NCBI GenBank assembly: GCA_030035585.1
Contig: CM057469.1
Coordinates: 14,874,501 to 14,938,500 of the forward strand
Length of the DNA stretch: 64,000 nt
Direction: 5' to 3'
Origin: Dugong dugon
Taxonomy: Eukaryota; Chordata; Mammalia; Sirenia; Dugongidae
Shown: piece by piece, positions 1-11,801 of the stretch
Layout: every line of letters begins with the position of its first letter
Position numbering within the stretch: the stretch's first letter is position 1
Made by a program: the position numbers and the translations under genes
The notes under the pieces: generated by a model
Databases searched by the model: none
Told to the model about the DNA's origin: nothing
The model's input: the letters and a program-made list of their open reading frames with translations, nothing else

Positions 1-1482
1 CATGGGCCTATGGCAAGCTGTGAAGGGATAAATAAGCCCCCAAAACTCTGTAGTCCTAGGAAAGACATCAGGCCCTCAGAGAAGACACATCAAGGCCCAG
101 CCAGAAAGGGACGGCACTGCCACTGTGGTTCTCAGTGGCAAAGGCAACTGAAGCCCTTCAGTTCCTTTCCATAGCATCTGAGGACATCTCCTCACTAGGA
201 CAGACATCAACTCCAATCTTGGTAGTGATGCACAAAATAAGGCAATATTACCCAGTTTTGAGTTTCACAGAACTATAAACATCAAAAACAGATTGCATGA
301 ATCGATATAGAATTGGTGGCAAATATTTTACCTTACCAGGTAGGAAATTTGGGGTGGGGGTGGTGACAAGAGGAGATGGGAAAGGACCACCATCACTTGT
401 TAAAATGAGGATTTTTTTGGTATCTAAAAATAGGAATAAAAATCTCAAAATAAAGGACAAATTATTAAATGTAGTAATTTTAGCTTCCTGGACAATTCTC
501 TACATTATCCATATTTTTTCCATATCTCTCCGCTCCAGTAAAACACTTAAATCAAGGGCCTACTTTAACATGTAACTGGTATTAGCCACAACCAAAAAAA
601 TATTACTGTCTGTATGTTAGCTTATATTACAAGCAATAAAGCAATGCTAGGAAAAGAATACAAGTTCTTCTGAGTAAGAATTTCCAGCTTTCGAGAGGAG
701 GATTTTTAGCCAAAAATGTCAACAAGTAAAATGAACTTTGGAATTCCTGAATTTATGCACGTATGTGCAGTTTCTCAGGGAAACACAGCTCATGACAAGG
801 AAGTGAGGCAGGAGTTAAGAATCACAGCTACTGAAGAGCCAAAAAGACAAAAAAAAATTTTAAAAGAAAATGAAGATCTAAACAAGCACAGCAAACGATA
901 AAAATTTTTATACTCTTTATAGTACTGTTCTATCTGCATCATGACCAGTCTCAAAATGAACACCTAGTCAAAATCTTCAAGATTCTGAGTCAGTAAAGGA
1001 ACTATGCAAAAGATTAAATTAGTAAATTACTAAGCTGTATTTTTGTGAAGATGTGGTCCTAAATTAGTTACAAACAAAAGCTTCATTTTATAACCAAATA
1101 CAATTGGTACATATAGTTGGTTATACTTAATCTTCCTGATGTTACTTTTGTCATTTTAAAACAAAAATTGGTATCAGAAGACTGGAAGACACTGCATTAA
1201 AATTTTGTGGCATTTCTAAATACAGTCAAATTTCCTGAACAGTATATGTGATGGTTAAAAATGAGGCTGGTCAAGCAGTGCTGGCCAAATTCTATTCTTA
1301 CAGGTACCAGTGAATGAAATGCTTCATGGTATTTAAGCAGACTAAGGACTGCTTGGTTTTTCTTGTATATGCTATTTATTGAGGTTACAATAAAACCAAA
1401 CCTATGACAAATAGCAACTTCCTTTCAAAGACCCCATACGTTAGCCATTGCTTTTCAAGAGAAAACATGAATGAGACAGTGC
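1..1482. other. unrecognised non-repetitive DNA
   Basis: I see no gene, splice-bounded open frame or repeat family that I recognise. Open frames here are under 95 codons, lack codon structure and look like chance. The stretch is moderately AT-rich with short homopolymers. Confidence 0.5.
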
Positions 1483-1831
1483 CTAGCAGAGTGTTGGTTC
1501 AGTGGTGGTATTCTCACCTTCCACGCGGGAGATCCAGATTCAATTCCCAGTCAATGCACTTCATGTGCAGCCAACCTCCCCTTTGTCAGTGGAGGCTTGC
1601 GTGTTGCTATGATGCTAAACAGGTTTCAGCAGAGCTTCCAGACTAAGATGGACTAGGAAGAAAGGCCTGACAATCTACTTCTGAAATCAGCCACTGAAAA
1701 CCCTATGGAACAATGGTCTGACCCACAACTGATAGTGGGGATGGCTCAGGACCGGGCAGTATTTTGCTCTGTTGTGCATGGAGTCACCGTGAGTCGGGGG
1801 CTGACTCAACAGCAACTAATAACAACAACGG
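1483..1831 (+). mobile_element. chimeric SINE: tRNA-Gly-like head, AfroSINE-like middle, RTE 3' end
   Basis: The first ~70 bases (about 1488-1558) read like a decayed tRNA-Gly(GCC): a B-box-like ATTCAATTCCC, the anticodon-stem segment TTCCACGCGGGAGA and a closing TCAATGCA. The middle (about 1660-1710) carries the AfroSINE phrases for 'gacaatctacttc' and 'aaaaccctatgg'. The last ~90 bases (1740-1830) match the terminal ~90 bases of the RTE LINE at 32963-33052, ending in an AAC-repeat tail. The head has too many changes for a working tRNA gene and is followed by SINE body, so I call it a SINE. The subfamily name is not known to me. Confidence 0.75.
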
Positions 1832-2505
1832 CACACGGTAAGCATTCTTTCAATTCTTATTCAATACGTAATTTCACCTAACAAAACCCTACTCATCTAC
1901 CAAGATCTGGATCAAATACTATTCCTTCGTCTTTCTCAGAGCCCCAAAGTCAGAATTGATCATTCCCTCCTCTGAGGTCCCATAGTACTCATCGATCTTT
2001 CAGCAAGCAGTACTCCCTGAGGATGTAACACGGGAGCCATAGTAAGGAGCTGGAATTTTTGTACTGGGAAGCTTTAAGCAAAACAAGACTCAATTTTTAA
2101 AAGCTCACTCTAGCTACTACACAGAGAAGGGATTCTGAAAGGCGGAAAGTAAGAGCTGAACCAGGAAGACTAGTGTGAAATGTATGTATGTTGAAACTTG
2201 GAACGGATAGAGGCAAAGGAGAAAAAAGAGAAGTGGGAAGCAGGTATGACGTACACTGGAAACACAGCAATCAGAATTTGCTGACAGATAAGATGACGTG
2301 AGGGGAGGATGAAGAGGTAACCAAAGGAAAGAGAAAAATTTTGGATAATACCTAGCATTTTATTGATATTCTCAAAGTAGCACGTGACATGCTGTAAAGT
2401 GTATCACTATCGAAAGTCATGGTCCCAACTCATTCATTCACACATACATATGAAAATGAGAAGCATGTAATTCATCTTTGAATCCCCGATATGCAGCACA
2501 GAGCC
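1832..2505. other. unrecognised DNA
   Basis: I see no gene or repeat that I recognise between the chimeric SINE and the next AfroSINE. Confidence 0.4.
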
Positions 2506-2706
2506 TTGTTGCTGTGTGCCATCCAGCCGATTCTGACTCATAGTGACCCTACAGGACAGAGATGAACTGCCCCACGGGTCTTCTAGGTTGCAATCTCTGT
2601 GGCAGCAGATCACCAGGTCTTTTCTTCCACAAAGCTGTAGGTAGGTTCGAACTGCTAACCCTTCGGTTAGCAGCCAAGTGCTTAACCATTGTGCCACCAG
2701 GGCTCC
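2506..2706 (-). mobile_element. AfroSINE, long form, AAC-tail type
   Basis: Read on the minus strand it begins at the GGAGCCCTGGTGGCAC head, passes the GGTTAGCAGTTCGAACC box-B region, the extra ~45-bp segment found in the longer AfroSINEs, and ends in a short TTGTTG (AAC) tail at the left. It is nearly full length. Confidence 0.85.
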
Positions 2707-2759
2707 TTGCATAGAGCCTAGTCTGTGGTAATTTGTCAAAGTTTGCACAATAACTTCTA

Positions 2760-2944
2760 CTATACTAAGCAGTCGACTACTAGCCAAAAGGTTGGCAGTT
2801 CAAACCAGTCAGACGCACCTTTATAAAAGGCCTGGCAATCTGCTTCCAAAAGGTCACAGTCTTGAAAACCCTACAGAGTAGTTCTACTCTGTACATATTG
2901 AGTCAATGTAAGTCAGAATCGACTCGATGGCAACTAACAACAAC
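2760..2944 (+). mobile_element. AfroSINE, 5'-shortened, AAC tail
   Basis: It starts inside the head (GTCGACTACTAGCCAAAAGG), keeps the GGCAGTTCAAACC box-B region, the extra segment and the GAATCGACTCGATGGCAACT tail, and ends in AACAACAACA. The extreme 5' head is missing. This is the tail type that matches the RTE end. Confidence 0.8.
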
Positions 2945-3030
2945 ATATTACTAGGCACTTAGAGAGTTTACCCTAGATAAAGAGAATTAACATCTTATTT
3001 GTTATGCTATTGAGTCACTCAATGAACTAG

Positions 3031-3470
3031 GTTGTTGTTGTTGTTAGGTGCCATCACTCGGTTCCGACTCATAGTGACCCTGTGTACTACAGACGAAACA
3101 CTGCCCGGTCTTGCACCATACTCAGAATCGTTGCTATGTTCGAGTCCATTGTTGCAGCTACTGTGTCAATCCATCTCATTGAGGGTCTTCCTCTTTTTCA
3201 CTGATCCTCTACCAAGCACGATGTCCCTCTCCAGGGACTGATCCCTCCTGACAACATGTCCAAAGTATGTAAGATGCAGTCTCGCCATCCTTGCTTCTAA
3301 GGAGCATTCTGGTTGTACTTCTTCCAAGACAGACCTGTTTGTTCTTTTGGCAGTCCATGGTATATATATTCAATATTCTTCGCCAACACCACAATTCAAA
3401 GGCGTCAATTCTTTTTCAGTCTTTCTTATTCATTGTCCAGCTTTCTCATGCATATGATGCGGATTTTAAA
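3031..3470 (-). pseudogene. RTE (Bov-B-like) LINE, 3' end, 5'-truncated
   Basis: On the minus strand it encodes the C-terminal part of an RTE reverse-transcriptase polyprotein, including WCWRRILN and CLGRSTTRMLLRSKDGET, and ends in the AAC-repeat tail (TTGTTGTTGTT at the left edge). The same peptide blocks occur in the RTE copy at 32395-33052. Only ~440 bases of the 3' end are present, as expected for a 5'-truncated insertion, so it cannot be autonomous. Confidence 0.85.
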
Positions 3471-3769
3471 GTTAGGATTTTCATCTTATTCTGATGTCAA
3501 ATGTTTTGCTTGAGTCTGCAATTTTATAACACTTCAATCATTAAAGGGGCTTAGTGTAAACACAGTGTTAGGTTTCAACTCAATTCCACAAATATGTTCA
3601 AGTCGATAGTCTACAGCTCCTGGCATACAGTAAAACTGAGCTAAGCCATCTCAGTTATAAAACATTATATACTCAGAAACACTAAACATATATTTTCTTC
3701 AAACAGGAAAATAAGCTACAAGCAGTGTGTCCTGTGTTGAGTTACACAGAGTGCTTTCTCTCTCAGTTC

Positions 3770-4640
3770 ACAGCACCACCACTACCACTCTGGAATCTAG
3801 GTCCCTAAGCTGAAAACCTAGGGGCCACTCCAGAATTGTCCCTGCCCTTCACTCACCCTCCCCCCATGAACACAGTCACCAAGGCTTGTCAATTCAATTT
3901 CCTAAAGACTTCTACAATTCTTTATCCCTTTGCTCACAATGCTCAAACACTTTAATTTGAGCCCTCCCTATTTTCTCAACTGGATTATTTCAATAGTCTC
4001 CTACCTGGTATTTCTGACTGCAATCTCATCCCCCCTGCCAATAATCCATTCCAAATGTGCTGCTAGAGGAATATTTTTCAAAATCAAATCTGATCATGTC
4101 ACTCTTCTGGTTAAAACACAGTACTTCAAAGACTGTCTTCAGGATAAACTCTTGCTCCACAGCATGTTAAACAAGGTCCACTGTGATCTGGCCGCTGCTT
4201 GCCTTGACCTTTTCAGTTTTTCAAGTACTTATTGAGGACACAATGTGTGCCAAACACTGTTCTACCATCCTAGTATTAGGGGCACATCAGTGTTCAAAAC
4301 AGACCAAAAATCCAACACTCCTGAATAACAGTTATGCTATATGTGTTCATACCTCCAAGTCTTAACACATACATGCCTTTTCTTCTCCCTGAAATGACTA
4401 TCTGCCCCATTTCCTCTCCCAAATATCTTCTGCCTAATTCTGATCTGTCTTTCAAAATTTAGAAACAAGTGTCACCTCCTCTTAAAAGCTTCTCTTCTCC
4501 CTCCCAAACAGGAACTTATTCTCTGTACTCTCCAAATACACTATGCATATCATTTCTTTACCAGCATCAGACGTTAAACCCCTAAAGAGATGGCACCACT
4601 GTTCATGTCTTCTCATATTTACTCACTAAGGAAGTGATCT
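3770..4640 (+). mobile_element. ancient L2 LINE fragment (+), with an embedded minus-strand L2 end
   Basis: The pyrimidine-rich text around 3960-4200 (tggattatttcaatagtctcc, gatcatgtcactcttctgg, gtccactgtgatctggcc) matches the L2 ORF2 3' region as I remember it. At about 4215-4290 the reverse L2 3' end appears (cttattgaggacacaatgtg), so two L2 fragments overlap or are nested. It is heavily mutated, with no usable open frame. Confidence 0.65.
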
Positions 4641-4739
4641 GAAATGTAGTAAGAGATATTAAATGTAAAAAGTAAAAATCTGTAACTTTAAAGTAAGAGC
4701 CCCCAAATATGCCACTGAAACTCCCATTTCTAACCTTGT

Positions 4740-5490
4740 GCGGTCAGGACTGCTCAAGCGAGTCTCTCCAGAGTCATCAATTGTATCAAGCCAGTCCAGG
4801 GAAATTAAGATCACCCACCTCTGAATCCAAATTGTGCAGTATATAACAAATCCCACTCCACGCACCAGCTGCGTCGACTGAAATCTCAGCTTCCCTTCCT
4901 TGTTCAGTTCAGACCCCAGCTCGCTCTCATCCTCACCCACCAGGGGCTGAGTCAACGGATACTGGCCACAAGCTCAGGAGACCACGTAACTCCCTCTACT
5001 TCAGAACAACCAGCTCCCCCTGCTCCTTTGGGTCCAACAATTTGCTGGAAAGGCTTACAGAGCTCATAGGAGCCACCATACCTCTGATAACAGCTTCAAT
5101 ATATATAAATGAAGAGATGCATAGGGTAATGCCCAAGAGGGGTCCCACAGCAGAGCTTCCACGTCCTAAAGAGGAACACGCTACCTCTCCCTTGCATGGT
5201 CATGAACCTGGAAGCTCCACTGAAACACCATCTTCCAAAGCCTTTATTGGTCTCACCACGAGGCTGAGTCAATATCAGACCCCCAGGTGAGCCTCTGTCC
5301 TGGGGACTCTCAGAAACCCAGAACAAAAGGTCAAATTGCTTTCCCTACCTCACAGACCTCCAGTGTCCAACTGGATAAATCTATCAAAGCCCCTCCTTTC
5401 CACCAATAAAACATACCATTAACACTGTAAACACTCAGGGCTACTAAACTACTACTCCCTAATTGCCTTGCACTCCAACTCCCATCAATT
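4740..5490 (-). mobile_element. probable old ERVL-type LTR (minus strand)
   Basis: The order of motifs 'acagagctcataggag', 'gaagagatgcatagggt', 'gcagagcttccacgt', 'gaacctggaagctcc' and 'gcctttattgg' resembles a reversed mammalian ERVL-class LTR. I cannot place exact ends or a subfamily and see no target-site duplication. Confidence 0.4.
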
Positions 5491-5497
5491 AGGCTGT

Positions 5498-5921
5498 TGT
5501 CTTAGTTATCTAGTGCTACTATAAAAGAAACACAAGTGGGTGGCTTTAACAAACAGAAATTTATTTTCTCACAGTTTAGGAGACTAGAAATCAGAATTCA
5601 GAGTGCTGGCTCTACGGGAAGGCTTTCTCTACTGGCTCTGGAGGAAGGTCCGTGTCTCTTCTGAGCTTCTCTGCTCCTGGGCAATCTTCATGGGCTAGGC
5701 ATCTTTCTTCCCCAGTCTCTGCTTGCTGGCTTGCATTTAATCTCTTTTGTATCTCAAAAGAGATTGCCTCAAGATACAGATTGCTTCAAGATACACAATA
5801 CATTAATCCTCTGTTATTAACATAACAAAAACAACCCATTCCCAAATGGGATTATAACCACAGGCATAAAGGTTAGGATTTACAACACATACTTTCGTGG
5901 GACACAATTCAATCCATAACA
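5498..5921 (-). repeat. MaLR 3' LTR
   Basis: This is the left LTR of the minus-strand element, about 424 bases. It is uninterrupted, contains the minus-strand 'attgaattgtgtcccac' start and ends at TGTCTTAGTTATCTAG. It matches 8505-9079 once the SINE in the latter is removed. Confidence 0.8.
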
Positions 5922-5976
5922 CTCCACCCTTTGGCCCCCCAAAATTCATGTCCCTCCCACATGCAAAACACATTTA

Positions 5977-7545
5977 TGGGAATGCAAAATAATACAACCA
6001 TTTTGGAAAATGATATGGCGTTTCCTTAGAAAGCTAGAAATAGAAATACCATACGATCCAGCAATCCCACTCCTAGGAATATATCCTAGAGAAATAAGAG
6101 CCGTCACAGGAATAGACACATACACACCCATGTTCATAGCGGCATTGTTCACAACAGCAAAACGATGGAAACAACCTAGATGCCCAACAACAGAGGAAAT
6201 GGATAAACAAAACTATGGTACATACACACAACGGAGTACTATGCAACGAGAAAGAACAACGATGAATCTGTGAAGCATCTCATAACATCGATGAAACTGG
6301 AGGACATTATGCTGAGTGAAATAAGTCAATCACAAAAGAACAAATATTGTATAAGACCACTATTGTAAAAACTCATGAAAAAGTTTACACACAAAAAGTA
6401 ACAATCTTGGTTACAGGGGATGGGCAGGGTAGAGGGGGAATAGATAAGTGGTAACTTTGGTGTAGGGTGAGACAGTATACAATACAGGGGAAACCACCAC
6501 AACTCGTACAAGGAAAGGTCATGGAAGCTCCAAAGGCACAACCAAACTCCCCAAGGGACTGAACTGCTGGGTGGAGGGTTGTGGGGACCATGGTCTCGGG
6601 GAACATCTAGCTCAATTGGCATGACATAGTTTATAAAGACAATGTTCTACATTCTACCTTGGTGAGTAGCATCTGGGGTCTTAAAAGCCTGTGAACAGCC
6701 ATCTAAGATACTCCACTGGTTTCATCCCTTCGGGAGCAAGGGAGAATGAAGAGAACAGGATACAAGGAAAAGATTAGTTCGAAGGACTAATTGTCCACAG
6801 CTACCAAGGCCTCCACCAGACTGAGTCCAGTACAGCTAGATGGTGCCTGGCTACCACCACTGACTGCTCTGACCGCGATCACAACAGAGGGTTCTGGAGA
6901 GAGTCGGAGAAGGATACAGAACAAAATTCTAACTCACAAAAAAAAAAAAAAAAAACAGATTTACTGGCCTAAAGGAGACTGGAGAAACCCCGAGAGTATG
7001 GCCCCCAGACACCCTTTCAGCTCAGTGGTGAAGTCATTTCCGAGGTTCACCATTCAGCCGGGGAGTGGACAGCCCCATAAAACCAAATGGGACTAATGAG
7101 GCATAGCAGTCCAGGGACAAGGGCCAGAAGGCAGAAGGGGACAGGAAAGCTGGTGATAGGGAACCCAAGGTTGAGTAAGGATAGTGTTGATGTGTTGTGA
7201 GGTTGTTAACCATTGTCATAGGGCAACACGTGCACTAACTGTTTAATGAGAAACTATTTTGATCTGTAAACCTTCATCTAAAGTGAGAATAGCAGCACAA
7301 TTGGAAGAGTGTAGTCGATGTCACCGAACTGTGCATGTAGAAATTTCTGAAATGGTATATCTTTGGCTATGTGTATTTTCACCAAAAAAAAAAAAAAAAA
7401 AAAAAAAAGTCGAGAAGAGAAAGGGTTGACATGTTGTGGGTTGTTAACCAATGTCATAAAACAATATGTGTACTGACTGTTTAATGAGAAACTATTTGTT
7501 CTGTAAACCTTCATCTAAAATATAATTAAAAAAAACAAAAACAAA
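5977..7545 (+). mobile_element. 5'-truncated L1 inserted in the MaLR element
   Basis: The insertion starts at TGGGAATGCAAAATAATAC, equivalent to 30485 in the full-length L1, so only the last ~130 codons of ORF2 and the 3' UTR remain. It keeps the family's internal A-tract (about 6939-6956), a second A-run (7383-7408) and a repeated terminal block (7195-7276 and 7431-7530). Flanking copies of (a)acattta at 5965-5976 and 7543-7555 mark the target duplication, and the MaLR internal sequence resumes directly after. The ORF2 remnant has frame breaks. Confidence 0.9.
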
Positions 7546-8504
7546 AAAACATTTACCCCATCACATCAGCCTAAAAGTCTTAAATCAACTCCACATCCAA
7601 AATCTCATCTACTGAATATTCTAAATCAAATATGAGTGAGACTTTAGGCATATTCTGTCCTGGGGCAACATTTCTCTTCATCTGTGAGCCTGTGAAATCT
7701 AGAATACAAGTTACCTGTTTCCAAACTATAATGTTGGAACAGGCACAAACTACACATTTCCATTACAAATGGGAGAAGTTGCAGGGAAAGAAGGGATAAC
7801 AGGCATCAAGCATGTCCAAAACCCAGCAGAACAATTTACATTAGCTCTAAAGGCTTGAAAATAATTCTGTTCTCTAAGACCATCCAGGCAATGGCCCTGT
7901 CTCCAGACTCTGGGTGTTGGCCACATTCTCTGGATTTTAGGTGGAGGACCCTCAGCCCTGGGTTTCAGCTCCGCCTTCTAGGCACACTGAGACAACAACT
8001 CTGCTCCTTCGGCTTTGGGCAGCACCGTACTCCCAGTTCATTTGAGCAGCGACTCCATCCCCCTCGGCCCCAGCAGGCCCTGTCTGTTCTTCTGCCCCTT
8101 GGGCATGGTAACCCTGTGCCCTCATCTTTGGGTGGTGGCCCCATCCCCCTGGCACACCTTAATGGCAGCCCCACACTCCAGAACCGAGCTGGCGAAGCTC
8201 AAGTCTTTGAAACCTACGAGGCTGTGGTGCCACCCTTCGAGATCCAGGAAACCATGGCCCCACCCTTTGAAATCGTGAAGGCCCTGCTTCTTGTGCTTCT
8301 TCCAATAGTTCTGCTAATCTCTGAGCTGCACCAGAATTGTCTTTGACATCCATAATTCTACCAACAGTCTCTTCAAGGCCATCTAAGGTTTCTACTATTA
8401 GCCACCTTAAAACTCTTCCAGCCTCCACCCATTATCCAATTCCAAAATCACTTTCACACTGTAGGTATTTGTTAGAGCAGCACCTCTACTTCTCAGTACC
8501 AAAT

Positions 8505-9079
8505 CATCTTAATTATCTAGTGCTGCTATAACAGAAATACCACAAGTGGATGGCTTTAACAAACAGTAATTTATTTTCTTACAGTTTAGGAGGCTAGACG
8601 TCTGAATTCTGAGCACTGGCTCTAGGGGAGGCTTTCTCTCTCTGTCGCTCTGGAGGAAGGTCTTTGCCTCTTCTGAGCTTCTGCTCCTAGGCAATCTTCC
8701 TGTGACTTGCATGTCTCTTCCCCCATCTCTGCTTGCTAGCTTGAATTTAATCGCTTTTATATCTCATGAGACTGACTCAAGATACACCCTATACTAATCC
8801 TGCCTCATTAACATAACACAGACAACCAATTCCCAAATGAGATTTTATCCACAGGCATAAAAAATCCCTTGCTATCAAGTCAATTCTGACTCACAGCAGC
8901 CCTACAGGACAGAGCAGAACTGCCCCATAGGGTTCCCAAGAGTGGCTGGTAGATTCGAACTGCTGACCTTTGGTTAGCAGTCATAGCTCTTAACCACTGT
9001 GCCAGCAGAGCTCCTCCAGAGGCATAAAGTTTAGTAATTACAACACATATTTTTGGGGGACCCAATTCAATCCATAACA
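8505..9079 (-). repeat. MaLR 5' LTR, interrupted by AfroSINE
   Basis: This is the right LTR of the minus-strand element. About 400 bases remain after the SINE at 8862-9019 is discounted, in line with the 424-base left LTR. It starts at ATCTTAATTATCTAGTGCTG and ends CCAATTCAATCCATAACA. Confidence 0.8.
8862..9019 (-). mobile_element. AfroSINE, short form, inserted in MaLR LTR
   Basis: It is flanked by a direct repeat aggcataaa (8853-8861 and 9020-9028), the target-site duplication. On the minus strand it has the GGAGCTCTGCTGGCACAGTG head, the GGTCAGCAGTTCGAATC box B and the GAGTCAGAATTGACTTGATA tail. It is younger than the LTR it interrupts. Confidence 0.9.
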
Positions 9080-10865
9080 GCTTTATACTTATTAAGAGAC
9101 AGCTGTGTTTGTGTCAAAATGTATTCATTCCAATGGTACTTATAAGCATGCAATTTAAATAGTATGCAAACTGATACAACACAATGTGAGTATATAGAAA
9201 ACTCAATGAAAATTAAGTTTCATGCTCTGGAAAGTTTCTATCAAGGTGAATCACTAAAGAACTGTGAGACATACGTAAAAGATGGGGGGAGAGATCATAC
9301 AAGTCTAGCAGAATTCTATATTCAGAATAGTTTGCACGTGTCTAAGTACTCTCTCCACTTTAAAGAAACCAAAACTGAAACTTTAGAGATAAAACATGGG
9401 TATGCTCTAGGGGAAAAAGACTGACTCAATTAACCAATCATTACCACCAGTAAATTTATTAAATATATAAATAACTTTTATCCATTCCTATTTGTTCAAA
9501 AAAATTGCTAAGAATCAGAAAAAAGGAGTTGCTTGCTAGTAACAATTAGGTCCTGCTGTCACAGCCCACTATTTAAGGGATACAGCAAAAACACTGTGAA
9601 TGCCACTGACAAACAGCAGATACAATTAATGGCAGCAAACAACATTATTTTCTGCAAGGCAAAAAAACTATCTGGGAAGCAAGACCTCCAGATATGTGGA
9701 AAAGTAAAACTTTTCCTAAAGACTACATAGTTGTATATCATTCATCTTTCTGAGAAATACTAAGGTTAAAAAAAAAAAAAGTAGAAATGCCAATATATCA
9801 CTACTAAACTCTTTATCCCACAATATCTATCTATCTATCTATCTATCTATATATATGTTAACTACAAATGCCATTCAATATAATAACCGATCCAGAATCA
9901 CCCAAGATGATAAAATGATCAGTAAAACTAAAGACAGAATGTTTTAGAAAACTTTTCATCAAAACTGTTGGGTCATACTACCCAGGAGAAAAATCTCTTA
10001 AAATAGGAAGAAGTCATTGAGGTAAATAATATACAGAAAACATATCTTAAAGGACTTACTAAATGCAGTCACAGAAATGGTGAGAGTAACCTTTATTAAA
10101 AATCCTTATTGTACTATCTTCCTTTAATGGGGTATAACCTCTTACCTGAATCAAAATAAAAACTAAATTTTTAAAAAGAAATTATTATAGAACCTGCAAA
10201 ATTTAATAAATTAATGAATCAGCCGACAAAAAAGAATCTGTCCCTGTCATCAATAACATACCTAGAGAGAGAGGAATGATAAAGAATGAAAACGCACAAC
10301 TTTGATATTCTTCGATCACAAGAGAGAGGAAAACTGGGATGGGATTTACAAGAGCTTGGGCAGAGAAGAGAAAAATGTAATCATACTGGGCAGGAAGTAA
10401 AAAGGGATGTAATAAACGTGTAAGACTGAGAATGTGTTGGATGGGAACCTGCTCACCTAGGCAGCTCTGGCTGAGCACATACTAATGAAGACTTGGCCTG
10501 CCACTAAGGAGCACAGACAACTTCAAGCCCTTGGGTCTTTCCTGTGAGACATATGAGTAATAAACAAAATTAAAGCAAACATTACTTAAAAAAAAAAAAC
10601 CTGTCTCAGGAGGCTGAACTCTACAATAGATATTCTCAGAGCCTATGTTCCAAAGCATTGTTGTACTGCAGGCACAAAAATCCTAACAAAACGGGGATTC
10701 AATGAGGAAAAATGTATTAATAGATTAGTATCTATATTACCTAATACAGACTGATGTATCCCCAGTCTGTCATAAAGAATCCAAATCTCTTGGTTGACAT
10801 TATGAGAGACCTAAAACCCAGAGACATTAAATGACATAGGTAATTAATTACTGAGCCAATGATGT
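9080..10865. other. unrecognised DNA with one tetranucleotide microsatellite
   Basis: There is no recognised gene or interspersed repeat. A TATC/ATCT microsatellite of about 7 units lies at 9824-9850, followed by TA repeats. Open frames of up to 91 codons show no family motifs. Confidence 0.45.
9824..9855. repeat. (TATC)n microsatellite
   Basis: This is a pure tetranucleotide run of about seven units passing into a short TA run, directly visible in the sequence. Confidence 0.9.
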
Positions 10866-10869
10866 GATG

Positions 10870-11175
10870 ATACTAATACTAAAAAATAAATACTAATATG
10901 TATATAGTGCTTATTAGGTGCTTTGCCTTTATTAATTCATTTACTCTCTTCAACAACACTCTTTGGTAAGTACTGTTAACATCTCATGGGGTCACTCTGA
11001 GTTGGAATCAACTCAACTGGTCTGGGTTTTTTTGTTTCGTTTTCATCAGGGTAATACTCCCATTTTACAGATTGGAAATTGAGACCCAAAGAAGTGAAGG
11101 AACTTGACGAAGGACATAACACAGGAAATGGCAGAAACAGGGTTCAAACTAGCCCGCCTGCTACAGCGTTTGGAC
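10870..11175 (-). mobile_element. MIR, interrupted by an AfroSINE tail
   Basis: The reversed MIR core is visible as 'tgctttgcctttattaattc' and then 'cccattttacagattggaa', 'cttgacgaaggacataacac' and 'gggttcaaact'. Between the two halves (about 10984-11049) sits the AfroSINE 3' tail with GGGGTCACTCTGAGTTGG. This dates the SINE insertion after the MIR. Confidence 0.75.
10984..11032 (+). mobile_element. AfroSINE 3'-tail fragment
   Basis: Only the last ~50 bases are present: GGGGTCACTCTGAGTTGGAA, then a diverged GACTCGACGG region and TCTGGGTTTTT. It is inserted in a MIR. Confidence 0.75.
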
Positions 11176-11618
11176 TTGTGACCATTTCATTCTCATGAAG
11201 GAGATTCTAACTAACTATCAACTATATTAGTTCCACAGAATTACTTTCTAACAAGTCTTCTATTACTTCCACGTTATACTTCATGTTATATTTAATCTGA
11301 AGCTAAGGGAAGGGATTTTTTTTTCTGAAATCAATGATGTTATCGGGAAAAAAAAAGGAATTCTTTTGAAGATTTCACTACTGAAAATATGTTAAACTAC
11401 AACAAAAACATGTCTAGAATATTACAGATCTTTTTGTAAGATAGCGAAAAAACTTATTCATAAAAGTTACACTTCAGGGAAAGTTTCCTTCAAATAGAAA
11501 CTCAACCTTCTTCAAAGAATTACATGTAAGACAGAAAATTGTGGGAAATGTTTCAGGCATCAAACTATAGACATACATACACAAAAGAATGCATAAAGGG
11601 CAGCATGATTTTTAAAAC

Positions 11619-11786
11619 CCTGGTCACGCAGTGGTTAAGAGCTACAGCTGCTAACCAAAGGGTTGGCAGTTCGAATCCACCAGCCACTTCTTGGGTCCCT
11701 ATGGGGCAGTTCTACTCTGCCCTATAGGGTCACTATGAGTCAGAATCTACCAGATGGCAATGGATATGGTTTCAGTATTTTTTAAA
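11619..11786 (+). mobile_element. AfroSINE, short form with perfect TSD
   Basis: Head CCTGGTCACGCAGTGGTTAA, box B GGCAGTTCGAATCC, then GGGGCAGTTCTACTCTGCC and the tail ending GGATATGGTTT. It is flanked by a 15-bp direct repeat catgatttttaaaac at 11604-11618 and 11787-11801. The identical duplication suggests a fairly recent insertion. Confidence 0.95.
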
Positions 11787-11801
11787 CATGATTTTTAAAA
11801 C

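Larger units (their letters stand above)
5498..9079 (-). mobile_element. MaLR-type LTR retroelement, LTR-internal-LTR, minus strand
   Basis: Two LTR copies in the same orientation (5498-5921 and 8505-9079) bracket an internal region (5922-5976 plus 7552-8504). The outer ends are complementary to TGTTATGG...AACTAAGACA and are flanked by gctgt (5493-5497) and gcttt (9080-9084), a 5-bp target duplication with one mismatch. On the minus strand the internal region begins TTTGGTACTGAGAAGT, typical of MaLR elements, and it carries no gag or pol frame that I can read. MaLRs are non-autonomous ERVL relatives. It is interrupted by an L1 at 5977-7545 and an AfroSINE in the right LTR. Confidence 0.8.

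Noticed and set aside
1488-1558. Possible tRNA-Gly gene
   Set aside because: The acceptor and D-arm are too altered and the sequence continues directly into SINE body and RTE tail, so it is a SINE head.
7855-8346. 163-codon plus-strand open frame
   Set aside because: It lies antisense to the internal region of the MaLR element, has no recognised domain and is best explained by the GC-rich repeat.
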